Shown piece by piece: positions 1-5,532 of a stretch of DNA of 5,532 nt. The DNA comes from Bacteroidota bacterium (GTDB lineage: Bacteria > Bacteroidota > Bacteroidia > Chitinophagales > UBA2359). Below the pieces are notes generated by a model. It saw only the letters and a program-made list of their open reading frames with translations. It was not told the origin of the DNA and made no database searches. Each line of letters opens with the position of its first letter. Within the stretch, counting starts at the first letter, position 1. The translations under genes were made by a program, and so were the position numbers. The DNA is taken from the NCBI GenBank assembly GCA_020629895.1, contig JAHDCM010000270.1, forward strand, positions 1-5,532, written 5' to 3'.

Positions 1-36
1 CTTTTTCAGCTCCAATTCTAAAATCAAGACAGCCTC
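1..36 (-). other. Flank downstream of aroA, possibly the start of another gene
   Basis: After the aroA TAA stop, the minus strand carries GAGG (36-33) and then, 5 nt later, a TTG (27-25) that opens nine codons to the window edge (L-I-L-E-L-E-L-K-K). This could be the beginning of a further co-oriented gene, but 27 bases cannot prove it. No terminator hairpin is visible in these 36 bases, so the operon may continue. Confidence 0.15.
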
Positions 37-1290
37 TTACTTATCTTTCAAGCCTTCCATTTCTACGATTGTCCACTCCCCTAGTTGTTGTAAATCGTTC
101 CAAAAATTGCCATAAGATTTGGTGACGACTTTAGCATCTTCGATCATCAAACCATGTTTACATTTTAGGGCTAAAGGAGCGAAAGCCATTGCCATTCGAT
201 GGTCATGATACGTATGAATCGTATTGGGTGGTTCTTGATCAAACTGCGCCTTATTGGGTTCTAATTCCCAGTGATCTCCCTCTCCTTGAAAAAGCACGCC
301 AAATTTTGCTAGTTCGTCTCTAAGAGCTGCTGTACGATCTGTTTCTTTGATACTCAAGGTAATCAAGCCATCGAAAATAGCGGGAATGCCAGCACCTGCA
401 CAAGCTACTGCGAGTGTTTGCGCTAAATCGGGACATTCCACAAAATTGTAGTGAAAGGATTCGGGCAAGGTTCCTGTTTTTTGTAAATGTACTCCCTCAT
501 CGGTAAATTCACTTTTCACTCCTAGTTGTTGCATCATTTCAACTAGTACCGCATCTCCTTGTAGGCTTTTTTTGTGTAAGCCTTTCAAATAAATATGGGC
601 AGATGGAGCTAAAACAGCCATTCCGTAATAATAGGAAGCGGCACTCCAATCGGCTTCTACTACAAAATCACGCGCTTGATATGCTTGTGGTGCTATTTGG
701 ATGCGGTTTCCTTCAAACTGATAGCGAATACCAAAATAAGCCATGATATTGAGAGTCATCATTAAATAAGGACGAGATACTAAACGTCCTTCTAGCTCTA
801 AAACGAGTCCTTTTTCTAATACAGGCGCAATCATGAGTAGTGCAGAAAGATATTGACTGCTGACACTCGCACTCATCTTTACGGTGCCTCCTTTTAGTTT
901 CTTTCCATTGATACGCAAGGGCGGACAACCTTTCCCTTCCAAGTAGCTTATATCTGCCCCTAAATTGCGCAAAGCATCTACTAAGATAGCAATGGGACGT
1001 TGTTTCATACGCTCGGAACCAGTGAGTGTCCATGTCCCTTCTTGTAGGGCAAAATAAGCTGTTAGGAACCGCATGGTGGTACCTGCTGCTCCTACATCTT
1101 TGATTGCTTGAGGATTTGCTAATGCTTTTTGCAATGCTTTGGTATCATCAGAAGTAGATAAACCTTTGATATTAAAATTATCCTTTGTTAGCGCATTGAT
1201 AATGAGGACTCTGTTCGAGATACTTTTGGAACCATCAAGGGTAATTTCTCCTTCTAAATGTGTATTTTTAATGGCAATTTGTATATCCAA
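37..1290 (-). CDS. aroA: 3-phosphoshikimate 1-carboxyvinyltransferase (EPSP synthase)
   Basis: This cytoplasmic enzyme joins shikimate-3-phosphate and phosphoenolpyruvate to give EPSP, the sixth step of the shikimate pathway. The 417-residue protein is close to full family length. Visible active-site signatures, numbered by alignment to E. coli AroA, are GSKSISNR (K22, S23, R27), GAAGTTMRF (residues 68-75, R74), QRP (R98), SVSSQ (S144, S145, Q146), CPD (D288), KETDR (E316, R319), HDHRMAM (R365) and K391 in KSYG. The usual N-A-G-T phosphoenolpyruvate-binding motif reads A-A-G-T, which I believe is common in Bacteroidota. The start codon is TTG (minus strand, 1290-1288). No in-frame ATG or GTG lies just upstream, the first internal Met (residue 74 region) is far too late, and the TTG puts the N terminus at the expected distance from GSKS. 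No Shine-Dalgarno sequence is visible. The gene follows the CPBP protease gene by 23 nt and is probably the last clearly visible member of the operon. Confidence 0.97.
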   Translation of the reverse strand: MDIQIAIKNTHLEGEITLDGSKSISNRVLIINALTKDNFNIKGLSTSDDTKALQKALANPQAIKDVGAAGTTMRFLTAYFALQEGTWTLTGSERMKQRPIAILVDALRNLGADISYLEGKGCPPLRINGKKLKGGTVKMSASVSSQYLSALLMIAPVLEKGLVLELEGRLVSRPYLMMTLNIMAYFGIRYQFEGNRIQIAPQAYQARDFVVEADWSAASYYYGMAVLAPSAHIYLKGLHKKSLQGDAVLVEMMQQLGVKSEFTDEGVHLQKTGTLPESFHYNFVECPDLAQTLAVACAGAGIPAIFDGLITLSIKETDRTAALRDELAKFGVLFQGEGDHWELEPNKAQFDQEPPNTIHTYHDHRMAMAFAPLALKCKHGLMIEDAKVVTKSYGNFWNDLQQLGEWTIVEMEGLKDK

Positions 1291-1313
1291 AATGTAGTAG
1301 ATTCTGATATTAA

Positions 1314-2042
1314 TTAATAAATATAGCCGAGGACATTGGGCAATAGATTAATAATAATATGCATAACGATTGGTATGAGCAAGGAGCCAGTACGCTCTTT
1401 TACTAATGCCAAAATTAGCCCTAGTAATCCGGTATAAATGCAAGCAATCCAGTTGATGCTTAATGCAAAGTCAGCATTTAAGGAGAGTCCGTGCCACAAT
1501 CCAAATAAAATAGAAGTGATAAAGACTCCCATTCCAAATGTTAATTTACCAATACGCCATGACTTTACAAATACTTGATTAAGAAGTCCTAATAAGATTC
1601 CTCGATAGGTTATTTCCTCGACAATAGAGGGCATTGTTAACTGGAATAAAATATTTTCCGCACCTGATTGATGCCGTTGAAAAAAGTGCGCAAATAGTAC
1701 CCCTAAGAGAATGGAACCAAGAATAGCTCCAATTGCTACCTTTTGGGAATCTTCGTTTTGTTTGAGTGTCAGTCCGTATTCTTTTAGCGGCAATTTTCTG
1801 TACACAGCTAGAAATACAAGGGCTATTAGGTAGCTTATTATCTTTCCTAGCCAGTTCATTTTTAACTCCATCGAACTCAGTAGCTCCCAAGTTGACGCGA
1901 AATAAACAAGGGAATAATCTACTAAGAAATAGACAATGAATACTAGTAGAAATTGTTTTTCCCAGTTTGGTTGTTTTTTTCCGACTAGAAAAAGAGGTGA
2001 TGTAATCCCTAATATTATTAGGGCTTCAAGAACTACATTCAT
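1314..2042 (-). CDS. CPBP family intramembrane metalloprotease (Abi/CAAX protease family)
   Basis: This is a 242-residue multi-pass membrane protein with the three motifs of the CPBP (CAAX protease and bacteriocin-processing, Abi) family. Motif 1 is E142-E143-x3-R147 (EEITYR), motif 2 is F180-x3-H184 (FGLWH), and motif 3 is H228-x3-N232 (HIIIN). The glutamates and histidines are the expected metal and catalytic residues. By eye, hydrophobic segments lie near residues 5-21, 31-50, 66-82, 102-121, 169-186, 195-214 and 219-238. All motif residues are present, so an active protease in the cytoplasmic membrane is plausible. Bacterial members have been linked to bacteriocin self-immunity, peptide maturation and protein secretion, but most have no known substrate, and nothing here identifies one. 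The gene sits between aroB (28-nt gap) and aroA (23-nt gap) on the same strand and is probably co-transcribed with them. The ATG start has no clear Shine-Dalgarno sequence. Confidence 0.92.
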   Translation of the reverse strand: MNVVLEALIILGITSPLFLVGKKQPNWEKQFLLVFIVYFLVDYSLVYFASTWELLSSMELKMNWLGKIISYLIALVFLAVYRKLPLKEYGLTLKQNEDSQKVAIGAILGSILLGVLFAHFFQRHQSGAENILFQLTMPSIVEEITYRGILLGLLNQVFVKSWRIGKLTFGMGVFITSILFGLWHGLSLNADFALSINWIACIYTGLLGLILALVKERTGSLLIPIVMHIIINLLPNVLGYIY

Positions 2043-2070
2043 TATGGGTTATTTAAGATAAAAAAATAAA

Positions 2071-3147
2071 TTACTGTGGGTGCAATACTTTATTTAGTAC
2101 TTTGATAACTGTCTTTTGTTCCATTTCTTGATTAAAGATAGCCTTTCCTATTGATTGGAGTAGGGAAAAATTTACTTGGCTTCCTTCATTTTTCTTATCG
2201 TTTTTCATGTAAGCCATTAAGGGGCTGTAATCATTACCAATGGCACATTGATACGGCGCGTAAAACTGTTTGATAAATGTGATACTTGTTTGTATATCGA
2301 CATCACTCAGTTGTGTAGAAAGGAGCAGTTCTGCTTCCATTCCCAAAGCTATGGCTTCTCCATGTAAGAGGGGAGCTTTATCATTTTCTAATGACCAGCT
2401 TTCGATAGCATGTCCGATTGTATGTCCGAAGTTGAGAACTTTACGAAGTCCTTGTTCGAATGGGTCTTTTTCTACTATTTGTTTTTTTACGAGTAAGGAT
2501 TTATAAATAATTTCGTGCCAATCAACATTTTTTAAGTCCTCTATTTTCAGCAGTTCCTGCCAGTAATTTTCATCGGCAATTAGGGCATGTTTGATAACTT
2601 CTGCAAAGCCATTATGCAATTGGCGGTTAGGAAGCGTCTTCAAAAAAATGGGGTCAATAAAAACTGCTTGCGGATTATTGAAACAACCAATAATATTTTT
2701 TACATGCTCAAAATCAACTCCTAATTTCCCTCCAATAGAAGCATCTACTTGAGCGAGCAAGGTAGTCGGAATTTGGATAAAGTCAATACCACGTTTATAG
2801 GTACTCGCACAAAAGCCCCCCATATCACCAACAACCCCACCTCCTAAGTTGATCATTAAGGCTTTTCGATCAGTACCTTCCTCTAACATCCGTTTCCAAA
2901 TAAATTGACACGTATCCAGCGTTTTGTAAATTTCACCTGATTTGATCTGAATAATGGAAGTTTGACTGCTAAGTGCGGCTATCTTTTCTTGTATAAGTGG
3001 CAAACAATGTGTTGCTGTATTTTCATCTACTAAGACCCATATCTTCGAATAATTGCTTGTAGTGATAAAGTTTGCTAAGGTGGAGAAGCAATCACCTAGA
3101 TAGATATTATAATCTTGTAAGCCAATCGTCGTTTGATGCGCGTTCAT
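2071..3147 (-). CDS. aroB: 3-dehydroquinate synthase
   Basis: This cytoplasmic, NAD- and divalent-metal-dependent enzyme converts DAHP to 3-dehydroquinate, the second step of the shikimate pathway and its first cyclisation. At 358 residues it has the normal family length. The NAD-binding glycine motif GGGVVGD lies at 102-108, followed by the IPTTLLAQVDASIGGK block (residues 126-141, with D135 and K141). Predicted metal ligands are E183 (FAEVIKH), H242 in NFGHTIGHAIE (239-249) and H262 in LLHGE. K186, R235 and N239 match other active-site residues, by analogy with the fungal enzyme. All are intact, so I expect an active enzyme. It is distinguished from glycerol dehydrogenase and 2-deoxy-scyllo-inosose synthase relatives by the AroB-typical motif set and the nearby aroA. 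The ATG start is 9 nt after the stop of the ABM-like gene, and a weak AGG lies just before it, consistent with translation within an operon. Confidence 0.97.
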   Translation of the reverse strand: MNAHQTTIGLQDYNIYLGDCFSTLANFITTSNYSKIWVLVDENTATHCLPLIQEKIAALSSQTSIIQIKSGEIYKTLDTCQFIWKRMLEEGTDRKALMINLGGGVVGDMGGFCASTYKRGIDFIQIPTTLLAQVDASIGGKLGVDFEHVKNIIGCFNNPQAVFIDPIFLKTLPNRQLHNGFAEVIKHALIADENYWQELLKIEDLKNVDWHEIIYKSLLVKKQIVEKDPFEQGLRKVLNFGHTIGHAIESWSLENDKAPLLHGEAIALGMEAELLLSTQLSDVDIQTSITFIKQFYAPYQCAIGNDYSPLMAYMKNDKKNEGSQVNFSLLQSIGKAIFNQEMEQKTVIKVLNKVLHPQ

Positions 3148-3156
3148 ATCCTATGT

Positions 3157-3450
3157 TTATAGTTCAGCTATTTTCTCGACTGTCCAGGCAAGTGGTTTAC
3201 CTGCAAATTTGGGTTTTACAAAGCTCCATGCATTTTTAAACAATGCTGATTGCCGATAAGTCTCTAAGTGAGCTTCGCTAATCCAGTGACTACATGTAAA
3301 GACAGTACTTGGGTTTCCTTTTTCCTGCCAAGCTTCGAGATGTTCACAGCCATCTACTGCTCTGATTTTATGTTTTCGTTCTTCAAAGAACGCTAGAAAA
3401 CGGTTAATTTCTTCCGCTTTAAATTCCAATTTGACAATTCGTATAATCAT
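3157..3450 (-). CDS. Small ABM-fold (antibiotic biosynthesis monooxygenase-like) protein
   Basis: This 97-residue soluble protein has no signal peptide or membrane segment. Its layout matches the dimeric alpha/beta-barrel ABM family. It has an opening strand (IIRIVKLEF, residues 2-10), a helix (about 12-30), a DGC turn (33-35) followed by a strand (HLEAWQ), a strand with SHW (54-56), a helix with TYRQS (64-68), then F71 and W75, and a C-terminal strand (LAWTVEKI). ABM proteins include quinone-oxidising monooxygenases, haem-degrading enzymes and many of unknown role, and no signature here selects among them. The ATG overlaps the stop codon of the upstream lipoprotein gene by one base (TAATG), which suggests translational coupling, and aroB starts 9 nt downstream. 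A link to quinone metabolism through chorismate would be speculation. The fold call is fairly firm; the enzymatic activity is unknown. Confidence 0.78.
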   Translation of the reverse strand: MIIRIVKLEFKAEEINRFLAFFEERKHKIRAVDGCEHLEAWQEKGNPSTVFTCSHWISEAHLETYRQSALFKNAWSFVKPKFAGKPLAWTVEKIAEL

Positions 3451-4223
3451 TATTCTGTTCTAAACGATCCATCAATAATTAGGTTAACCCAGTTATCGTC
3501 ACTTACTCCCATTAAAATAAAGTTATAGGTTTCATTGGGAGATAACTGTGGGCTCCAATCGGGGTGTGTTACATTTAGCACTACATTATTGAGTTTATAA
3601 AACTGGAAGTTAAGATCATAGGTATAAGTTCCAGAAATAGCATTTCCAGCTTGGTCGCTAATCACTTGAAAATAGATCACATTTTCTTTTACTTCCCCAT
3701 CTTGCCATTCAAAAATGGGGCTAAGTGGCTCTGTTGTATCCACAGAAAAAAGCTGTGGTGCATATTCGGAAGGTTTTTCTACATATTTGAGACGCACCGC
3801 CTTACAATACCACAAGGTATCATTGGCAATATAAGATACACGCGCCCATTTATCTTCGGTTGGTAGTGGCAATTTAAACCGATGCAAGAAACCATTAAGC
3901 AGGGGTTCATCCGCTAAATCCTTTTCAATAAACAAAGCTAAATCGTTGGGGTCATCCGTTCCCTTTTCAGTTTCATAGTATCGCAAATCGGTAATTCCAA
4001 GATGATGTGGTTTCAGGAACATACTCACTGGAAATTGAGCATCTTCCATAAAATCTTTTTGGCCACCTGCAGCACAGGCAATCAATTCATCGAAAGGACT
4101 AAGATTAGAGTTGTTATTAATAATTGCTTGTAGGCTATCAATGGGTACTTTATCTTCTTTACAAGCGGATAGTTGGGTAAGGGCAATCCCGAAAATGAGG
4201 AGGAGCAGGAGTTTTTGAGGCAT
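3450..4223 (-). CDS. Predicted surface lipoprotein of unknown function
   Basis: I do not recognise a characterised family. The 257-residue protein begins with a lipoprotein signal peptide: K4, a hydrophobic run (residues 5-15) and the lipobox LSAC (18-21), so the mature lipid-modified residue should be C21. The next residues, K-E-D, resemble the K-(D/E)2 export signal described for surface lipoproteins in Bacteroidota. The mature part has no further membrane segment. A region with ELIACAAGG (residues 47-55) and a YYETEKG stretch (82-88) is followed by a beta-rich C-terminal half (about 160-257) with many aromatics, which could be an immunoglobulin-like or carbohydrate-binding-like sandwich; that is inference only. 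It is the first gene after the 4252-4283 promoter, with a leader of roughly 20 nt, and its stop overlaps the ABM gene start. The N-terminal MPQK start is supported by the well-placed signal peptide. Confidence 0.85.
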   Translation of the reverse strand: MPQKLLLLLIFGIALTQLSACKEDKVPIDSLQAIINNNSNLSPFDELIACAAGGQKDFMEDAQFPVSMFLKPHHLGITDLRYYETEKGTDDPNDLALFIEKDLADEPLLNGFLHRFKLPLPTEDKWARVSYIANDTLWYCKAVRLKYVEKPSEYAPQLFSVDTTEPLSPIFEWQDGEVKENVIYFQVISDQAGNAISGTYTYDLNFQFYKLNNVVLNVTHPDWSPQLSPNETYNFILMGVSDDNWVNLIIDGSFRTE

Positions 4224-4251
4224 GAGAATTGGTTAAAATGATGGAATGGCT

Positions 4252-4283
4252 CAAAGATAAAAAATTAAAGGCGAGTAATTGAA
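4252..4283 (-). promoter_or_regulatory. Predicted Bacteroidota-type promoter for the lipoprotein-ABM-aroB-CPBP-aroA run
   Basis: On the minus strand, TATCTTTG (4259-4252) matches the Bacteroidota primary-sigma -7 consensus TAnnTTTG exactly, 28 nt upstream of the lipoprotein ATG. The -33 element is poor: TTC at 4283-4281, 21 nt upstream, is the nearest thing to TTG and lies in the loop region of the fabD terminator. The position is right for the start of the five-gene cluster. Readthrough from fabD could also contribute. Confidence 0.55.
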
Positions 4284-4297
4284 TTACTCGCCCTTAA
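4259..4297 (-). terminator. Rho-independent terminator of fabD
   Basis: A perfect 11-bp inverted repeat, ggcgagtaatt / aattactcgcc (4270-4280 and 4282-4292), can be extended on the minus-strand RNA by a G-U pair and four A-U pairs to a stem of about 16 bp (4265-4297). The innermost pairs must open to form a loop. Six T residues follow on the minus strand (4264-4259). The T-run is only on the side downstream of fabD, so termination is predicted for minus-strand transcripts. It lies about 42 nt after the fabD stop codon. Confidence 0.9.
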
Positions 4298-4315
4298 GAG
4301 GTCGTCACTTAATAA

Positions 4316-4335
4316 GCTGAAGCATTAACTCCAGC
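4316..4335 (-). other. Small RNA hairpin in the fabD 3' untranslated region
   Basis: Minus-strand arms GCTGGAG and CTTCAGC flank a 6-nt loop. The 7-bp stem contains one G-U pair, which works only in the minus-strand RNA (the other strand has an A-C mismatch). It starts 4 nt after the fabD stop and lacks a T-run, so it is not a terminator by itself. It may stabilise the mRNA end, or it may be chance. Confidence 0.35.
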
Positions 4336-4339
4336 AGTA

Positions 4340-5230
4340 TTACAAAAAAACCGGAGTAAATCTTCGGTTTATACGTGACACCATAGAAGCTAATACAGGT
4401 CTAGCTCCAACTTCAAAAAACTGAGTCGCGCCATCCATCACCATATTTTCAATTTGCTCTGTCCAGCGCACTGGCGAGGTCAAATGTGCAATCAAATTAG
4501 CTTTGATTTCTTCAGGATCTTGTGATGGTCGAGCAGTTACGTTTTGGTAAACAGGTACCAATGGAGCTTTAAATTCCATGTTCTCAATATAATGGGCCAA
4601 TTCATTACGAGCTGGTGCCATTACTGGCGAATGGAATCCTCCATGTACATTTTTGAGAGGTAGTACCGTTCTTGCTCCGCCTTCCTTTAGGCGAACAGCC
4701 GCAATTTCTAGTCCTTTTTTAGTTCCAGAAATAACCAATTGTCCTGGACAATTGTAATTGGCAGGTACTACAACCTCACCTGTTTCCTGAGTAATTTGAT
4801 TACAGATTGCTTCGGTGACAACGTCATCTAAGCCTAATACTGCAGCCATACCAGAGGGAACTTTTTCACAAAGTTCCTGCATTAAGTCTCCGCGTTTCTG
4901 TACCAACTTTAGACCTTCGGCAAAACTAAAGGCCCGAACAGAAGCAAGAGCTGAGAACTCACCAAGTGAGTGTCCTGCTACCATATCAGGTACAAAATTA
5001 CGCATACACCTTGCTTTTATTACCGCATAGGTGTAAACGGCAGTCTGTGTAATTCGGGTTTCTCTAAGTTGCTCTTTTGTTCCATTGAACATCAGATCAC
5101 TTATTTTATACCCTAATACATCATCTGCCATGTCAAGGAACTCAGGAGCGGATGAGAAAAGCTTACATAGCTGTTCCCCCATACCCTCCATCTGAGACCC
5201 TTGTCCCGGAAAAAGATACGCCTTCTTCAT
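4340..5230 (-). CDS. fabD: Malonyl-CoA:acyl carrier protein transacylase
   Basis: This cytoplasmic enzyme transfers malonyl groups from malonyl-CoA to the phosphopantetheine arm of acyl carrier protein, supplying extender units for type II fatty acid synthesis. The 296-residue length fits stand-alone FabD (about 290-315) and not a polyketide synthase domain. Visible motifs are FPGQGSQ (7-13, oxyanion-hole Gln), GHSLGE with nucleophile S88 (86-91), QKRG with R113, which is expected to bind the malonyl carboxylate, NYNCPGQLVISG (158-169), GGFHSPVM with catalytic H200 (197-204), and SPVRW (252-256). All key residues are present. The ATG at 5230-5228 puts the FPGQGSQ motif at the normal distance from the N terminus. 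No Shine-Dalgarno sequence is visible. No other fatty acid gene is next to it within the window. It has its own terminator, and 302 bp of non-coding DNA lies upstream, so it is probably transcribed alone or from a promoter in that stretch. Confidence 0.97.
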   Translation of the reverse strand: MKKAYLFPGQGSQMEGMGEQLCKLFSSAPEFLDMADDVLGYKISDLMFNGTKEQLRETRITQTAVYTYAVIKARCMRNFVPDMVAGHSLGEFSALASVRAFSFAEGLKLVQKRGDLMQELCEKVPSGMAAVLGLDDVVTEAICNQITQETGEVVVPANYNCPGQLVISGTKKGLEIAAVRLKEGGARTVLPLKNVHGGFHSPVMAPARNELAHYIENMEFKAPLVPVYQNVTARPSQDPEEIKANLIAHLTSPVRWTEQIENMVMDGATQFFEVGARPVLASMVSRINRRFTPVFL

Positions 5231-5288
5231 AACAATGATTAAAGTTAAAGATTTAGTAAAATATAGAACTATATATTGTATGTCTGAG

Positions 5289-5307
5289 AATGTACTTATT
5301 GTACATT
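5289..5307. repeat. Perfect inverted repeat upstream of fabD (candidate operator)
   Basis: The arms AATGTAC and GTACATT are exact reverse complements separated by TTATT. The centre lies about 67 bp upstream of the fabD ATG. The size and spacing would suit a dimeric transcription factor, but there is no T-run or GC-rich stem to suggest a terminator. The surrounding DNA is very AT-rich, which makes chance palindromes commoner, although both arms include a GTAC core. No regulator is identifiable from the window. Confidence 0.3.
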
Positions 5308-5413
5308 AAATTATATCAATACTTGTATCTAGATATTCACATCTATATGCAGGGGAACAAAAAATAGGAAAGGGTAAAAATAGGCTTATTAATTAAGCTA
5401 ATATTGCATGTCT

Positions 5414-5421
5414 TACATTTG
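5414..5421 (+). promoter_or_regulatory. Possible plus-strand -7 promoter element
   Basis: TACATTTG is an exact match to the Bacteroidota -7 consensus TAnnTTTG and points rightward out of the window. No TTG is found 17-23 nt upstream, and no plus-strand gene begins before the window ends. It could serve a divergent gene beyond position 5532 or be a chance match in AT-rich DNA. Confidence 0.2.
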
Positions 5422-5532
5422 TAATAAATGCTTTTTACCTCACCTAACAATCAACAACAAAACTTCGTAAAAGTAGCATTATATTCCCAATTTTCAAAAT
5501 ACTTTTCTTAAAATCGGCTAAAAAATTACATA

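Larger units (their letters stand above)
5231..5532. other. AT-rich non-coding region upstream of fabD
   Basis: No convincing gene was found on either strand over these 302 bases, and the composition is more AT-rich than in the coding parts. It should contain the fabD promoter, but I find no exact minus-strand TAnnTTTG near the gene. The nearest imperfect versions are TATATTTT and TAACTTTA, each with one mismatch and with no good -33 partner. The stretch also holds the 5289-5307 inverted repeat, a plus-strand TACATTTG at 5414-5421, and a weak gctta/taagc repeat at 5384-5398. It may continue past the window edge into a regulatory region or the end of another gene. Confidence 0.6.

Noticed and set aside
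713..1033. Minus-strand 106-codon open frame inside aroA
   Set aside because: It lies in another frame of a well-supported aroA, its translation is low-complexity and Cys/Arg/Ser-rich, and it has no family features.
1308..1319. 12-bp palindrome TATTAATTAATA across the CPBP stop codon
   Set aside because: It is pure A/T and overlaps a coding end, so it is likely by chance; it has no stable stem or T-run for a terminator.
1579..1890. Minus-strand 103-codon open frame inside the CPBP gene
   Set aside because: It is an out-of-frame shadow of a gene whose catalytic motifs are intact, with no recognisable domain.
2270..2506. Plus-strand 78-codon open frame opposite aroB
   Set aside because: It is antisense to conserved aroB sequence, and its composition reflects the reverse complement of aroB codons.
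3651..3866. Plus-strand 71-codon open frame opposite the lipoprotein gene
   Set aside because: It is antisense to a gene with a clear signal peptide and has no ribosome site or domain signal.
4815..5030. Plus-strand 71-codon open frame opposite fabD
   Set aside because: It is antisense to the conserved fabD core, including the GHSLG region, and has the Ser/Ala-rich make-up typical of a shadow frame.
5326..5335. Palindrome TATCTAGATA upstream of fabD
   Set aside because: It is only 10 bp, has no spaced-arm structure and sits in very AT-rich DNA, so chance occurrence is reasonable.
5384..5398. gctta/taagc inverted repeat as a terminator of a gene to the right
   Set aside because: The 5-bp stem is mostly A/T and too weak, and the T-run after it on the minus strand is short and offset; no gene end is visible upstream.
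5428..5511. Plus-strand 27-codon frame just after the TACATTTG element
   Set aside because: It is very short, has no ribosome site, a start codon only 6 bases after the -7 box, and an asparagine/glutamine-rich translation expected from AT-rich DNA.
5487..5517. ccaatttt/aaaatcgg imperfect inverted repeat near the right edge
   Set aside because: The stem is A/T-dominated with a mismatch and a 15-nt loop, which gives weak support for any function.

Overview
The window looks like chromosomal DNA from a member of the Bacteroidota. The evidence is the low GC content, the scarcity of Shine-Dalgarno sequences, a perfect match to the Bacteroidota -7 promoter element (TAnnTTTG) before the main gene cluster, a lipoprotein whose residues after the cysteine resemble the Bacteroidota surface-export signal, and AroA sequence features (GAAGTTMRFL, KSYxxFWxDL) of the type I associate with this phylum. 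The genus cannot be determined from the sequence alone.

All six confident genes lie on the minus strand, so transcription runs from right to left. At the right end is a 302-bp AT-rich non-coding stretch (5231-5532). It is followed by fabD (5230-4340), the malonyl-CoA:ACP transacylase of fatty acid synthesis. A strong intrinsic terminator (4259-4297) closes fabD, and a weaker RNA hairpin (4316-4335) lies between its stop codon and the terminator.

A promoter whose -7 box (4252-4259) shares one base with the terminator's T-tract then appears to start a tightly packed five-gene run. The genes are an uncharacterised lipoprotein (4223-3450), a small ABM-fold protein (3450-3157, TAATG overlap), aroB (3147-2071, 9-nt gap), a CPBP-family membrane protease (2042-1314, 28-nt gap) and aroA (1290-37, 23-nt gap, TTG start). 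AroB (step 2) and AroA (step 6) both belong to the shikimate route to chorismate, the precursor of aromatic amino acids and menaquinone. The roles of the lipoprotein, the ABM protein and the protease beside them are unknown.

This is mostly an ordinary housekeeping region, and I see no mobile element, CRISPR array, RNA gene or evident novel system. The points most worth checking are the compact terminator/promoter junction, the aroB-protease-aroA arrangement with its lipoprotein/ABM pair, the non-ATG start of aroA, and a perfect inverted repeat upstream of fabD.
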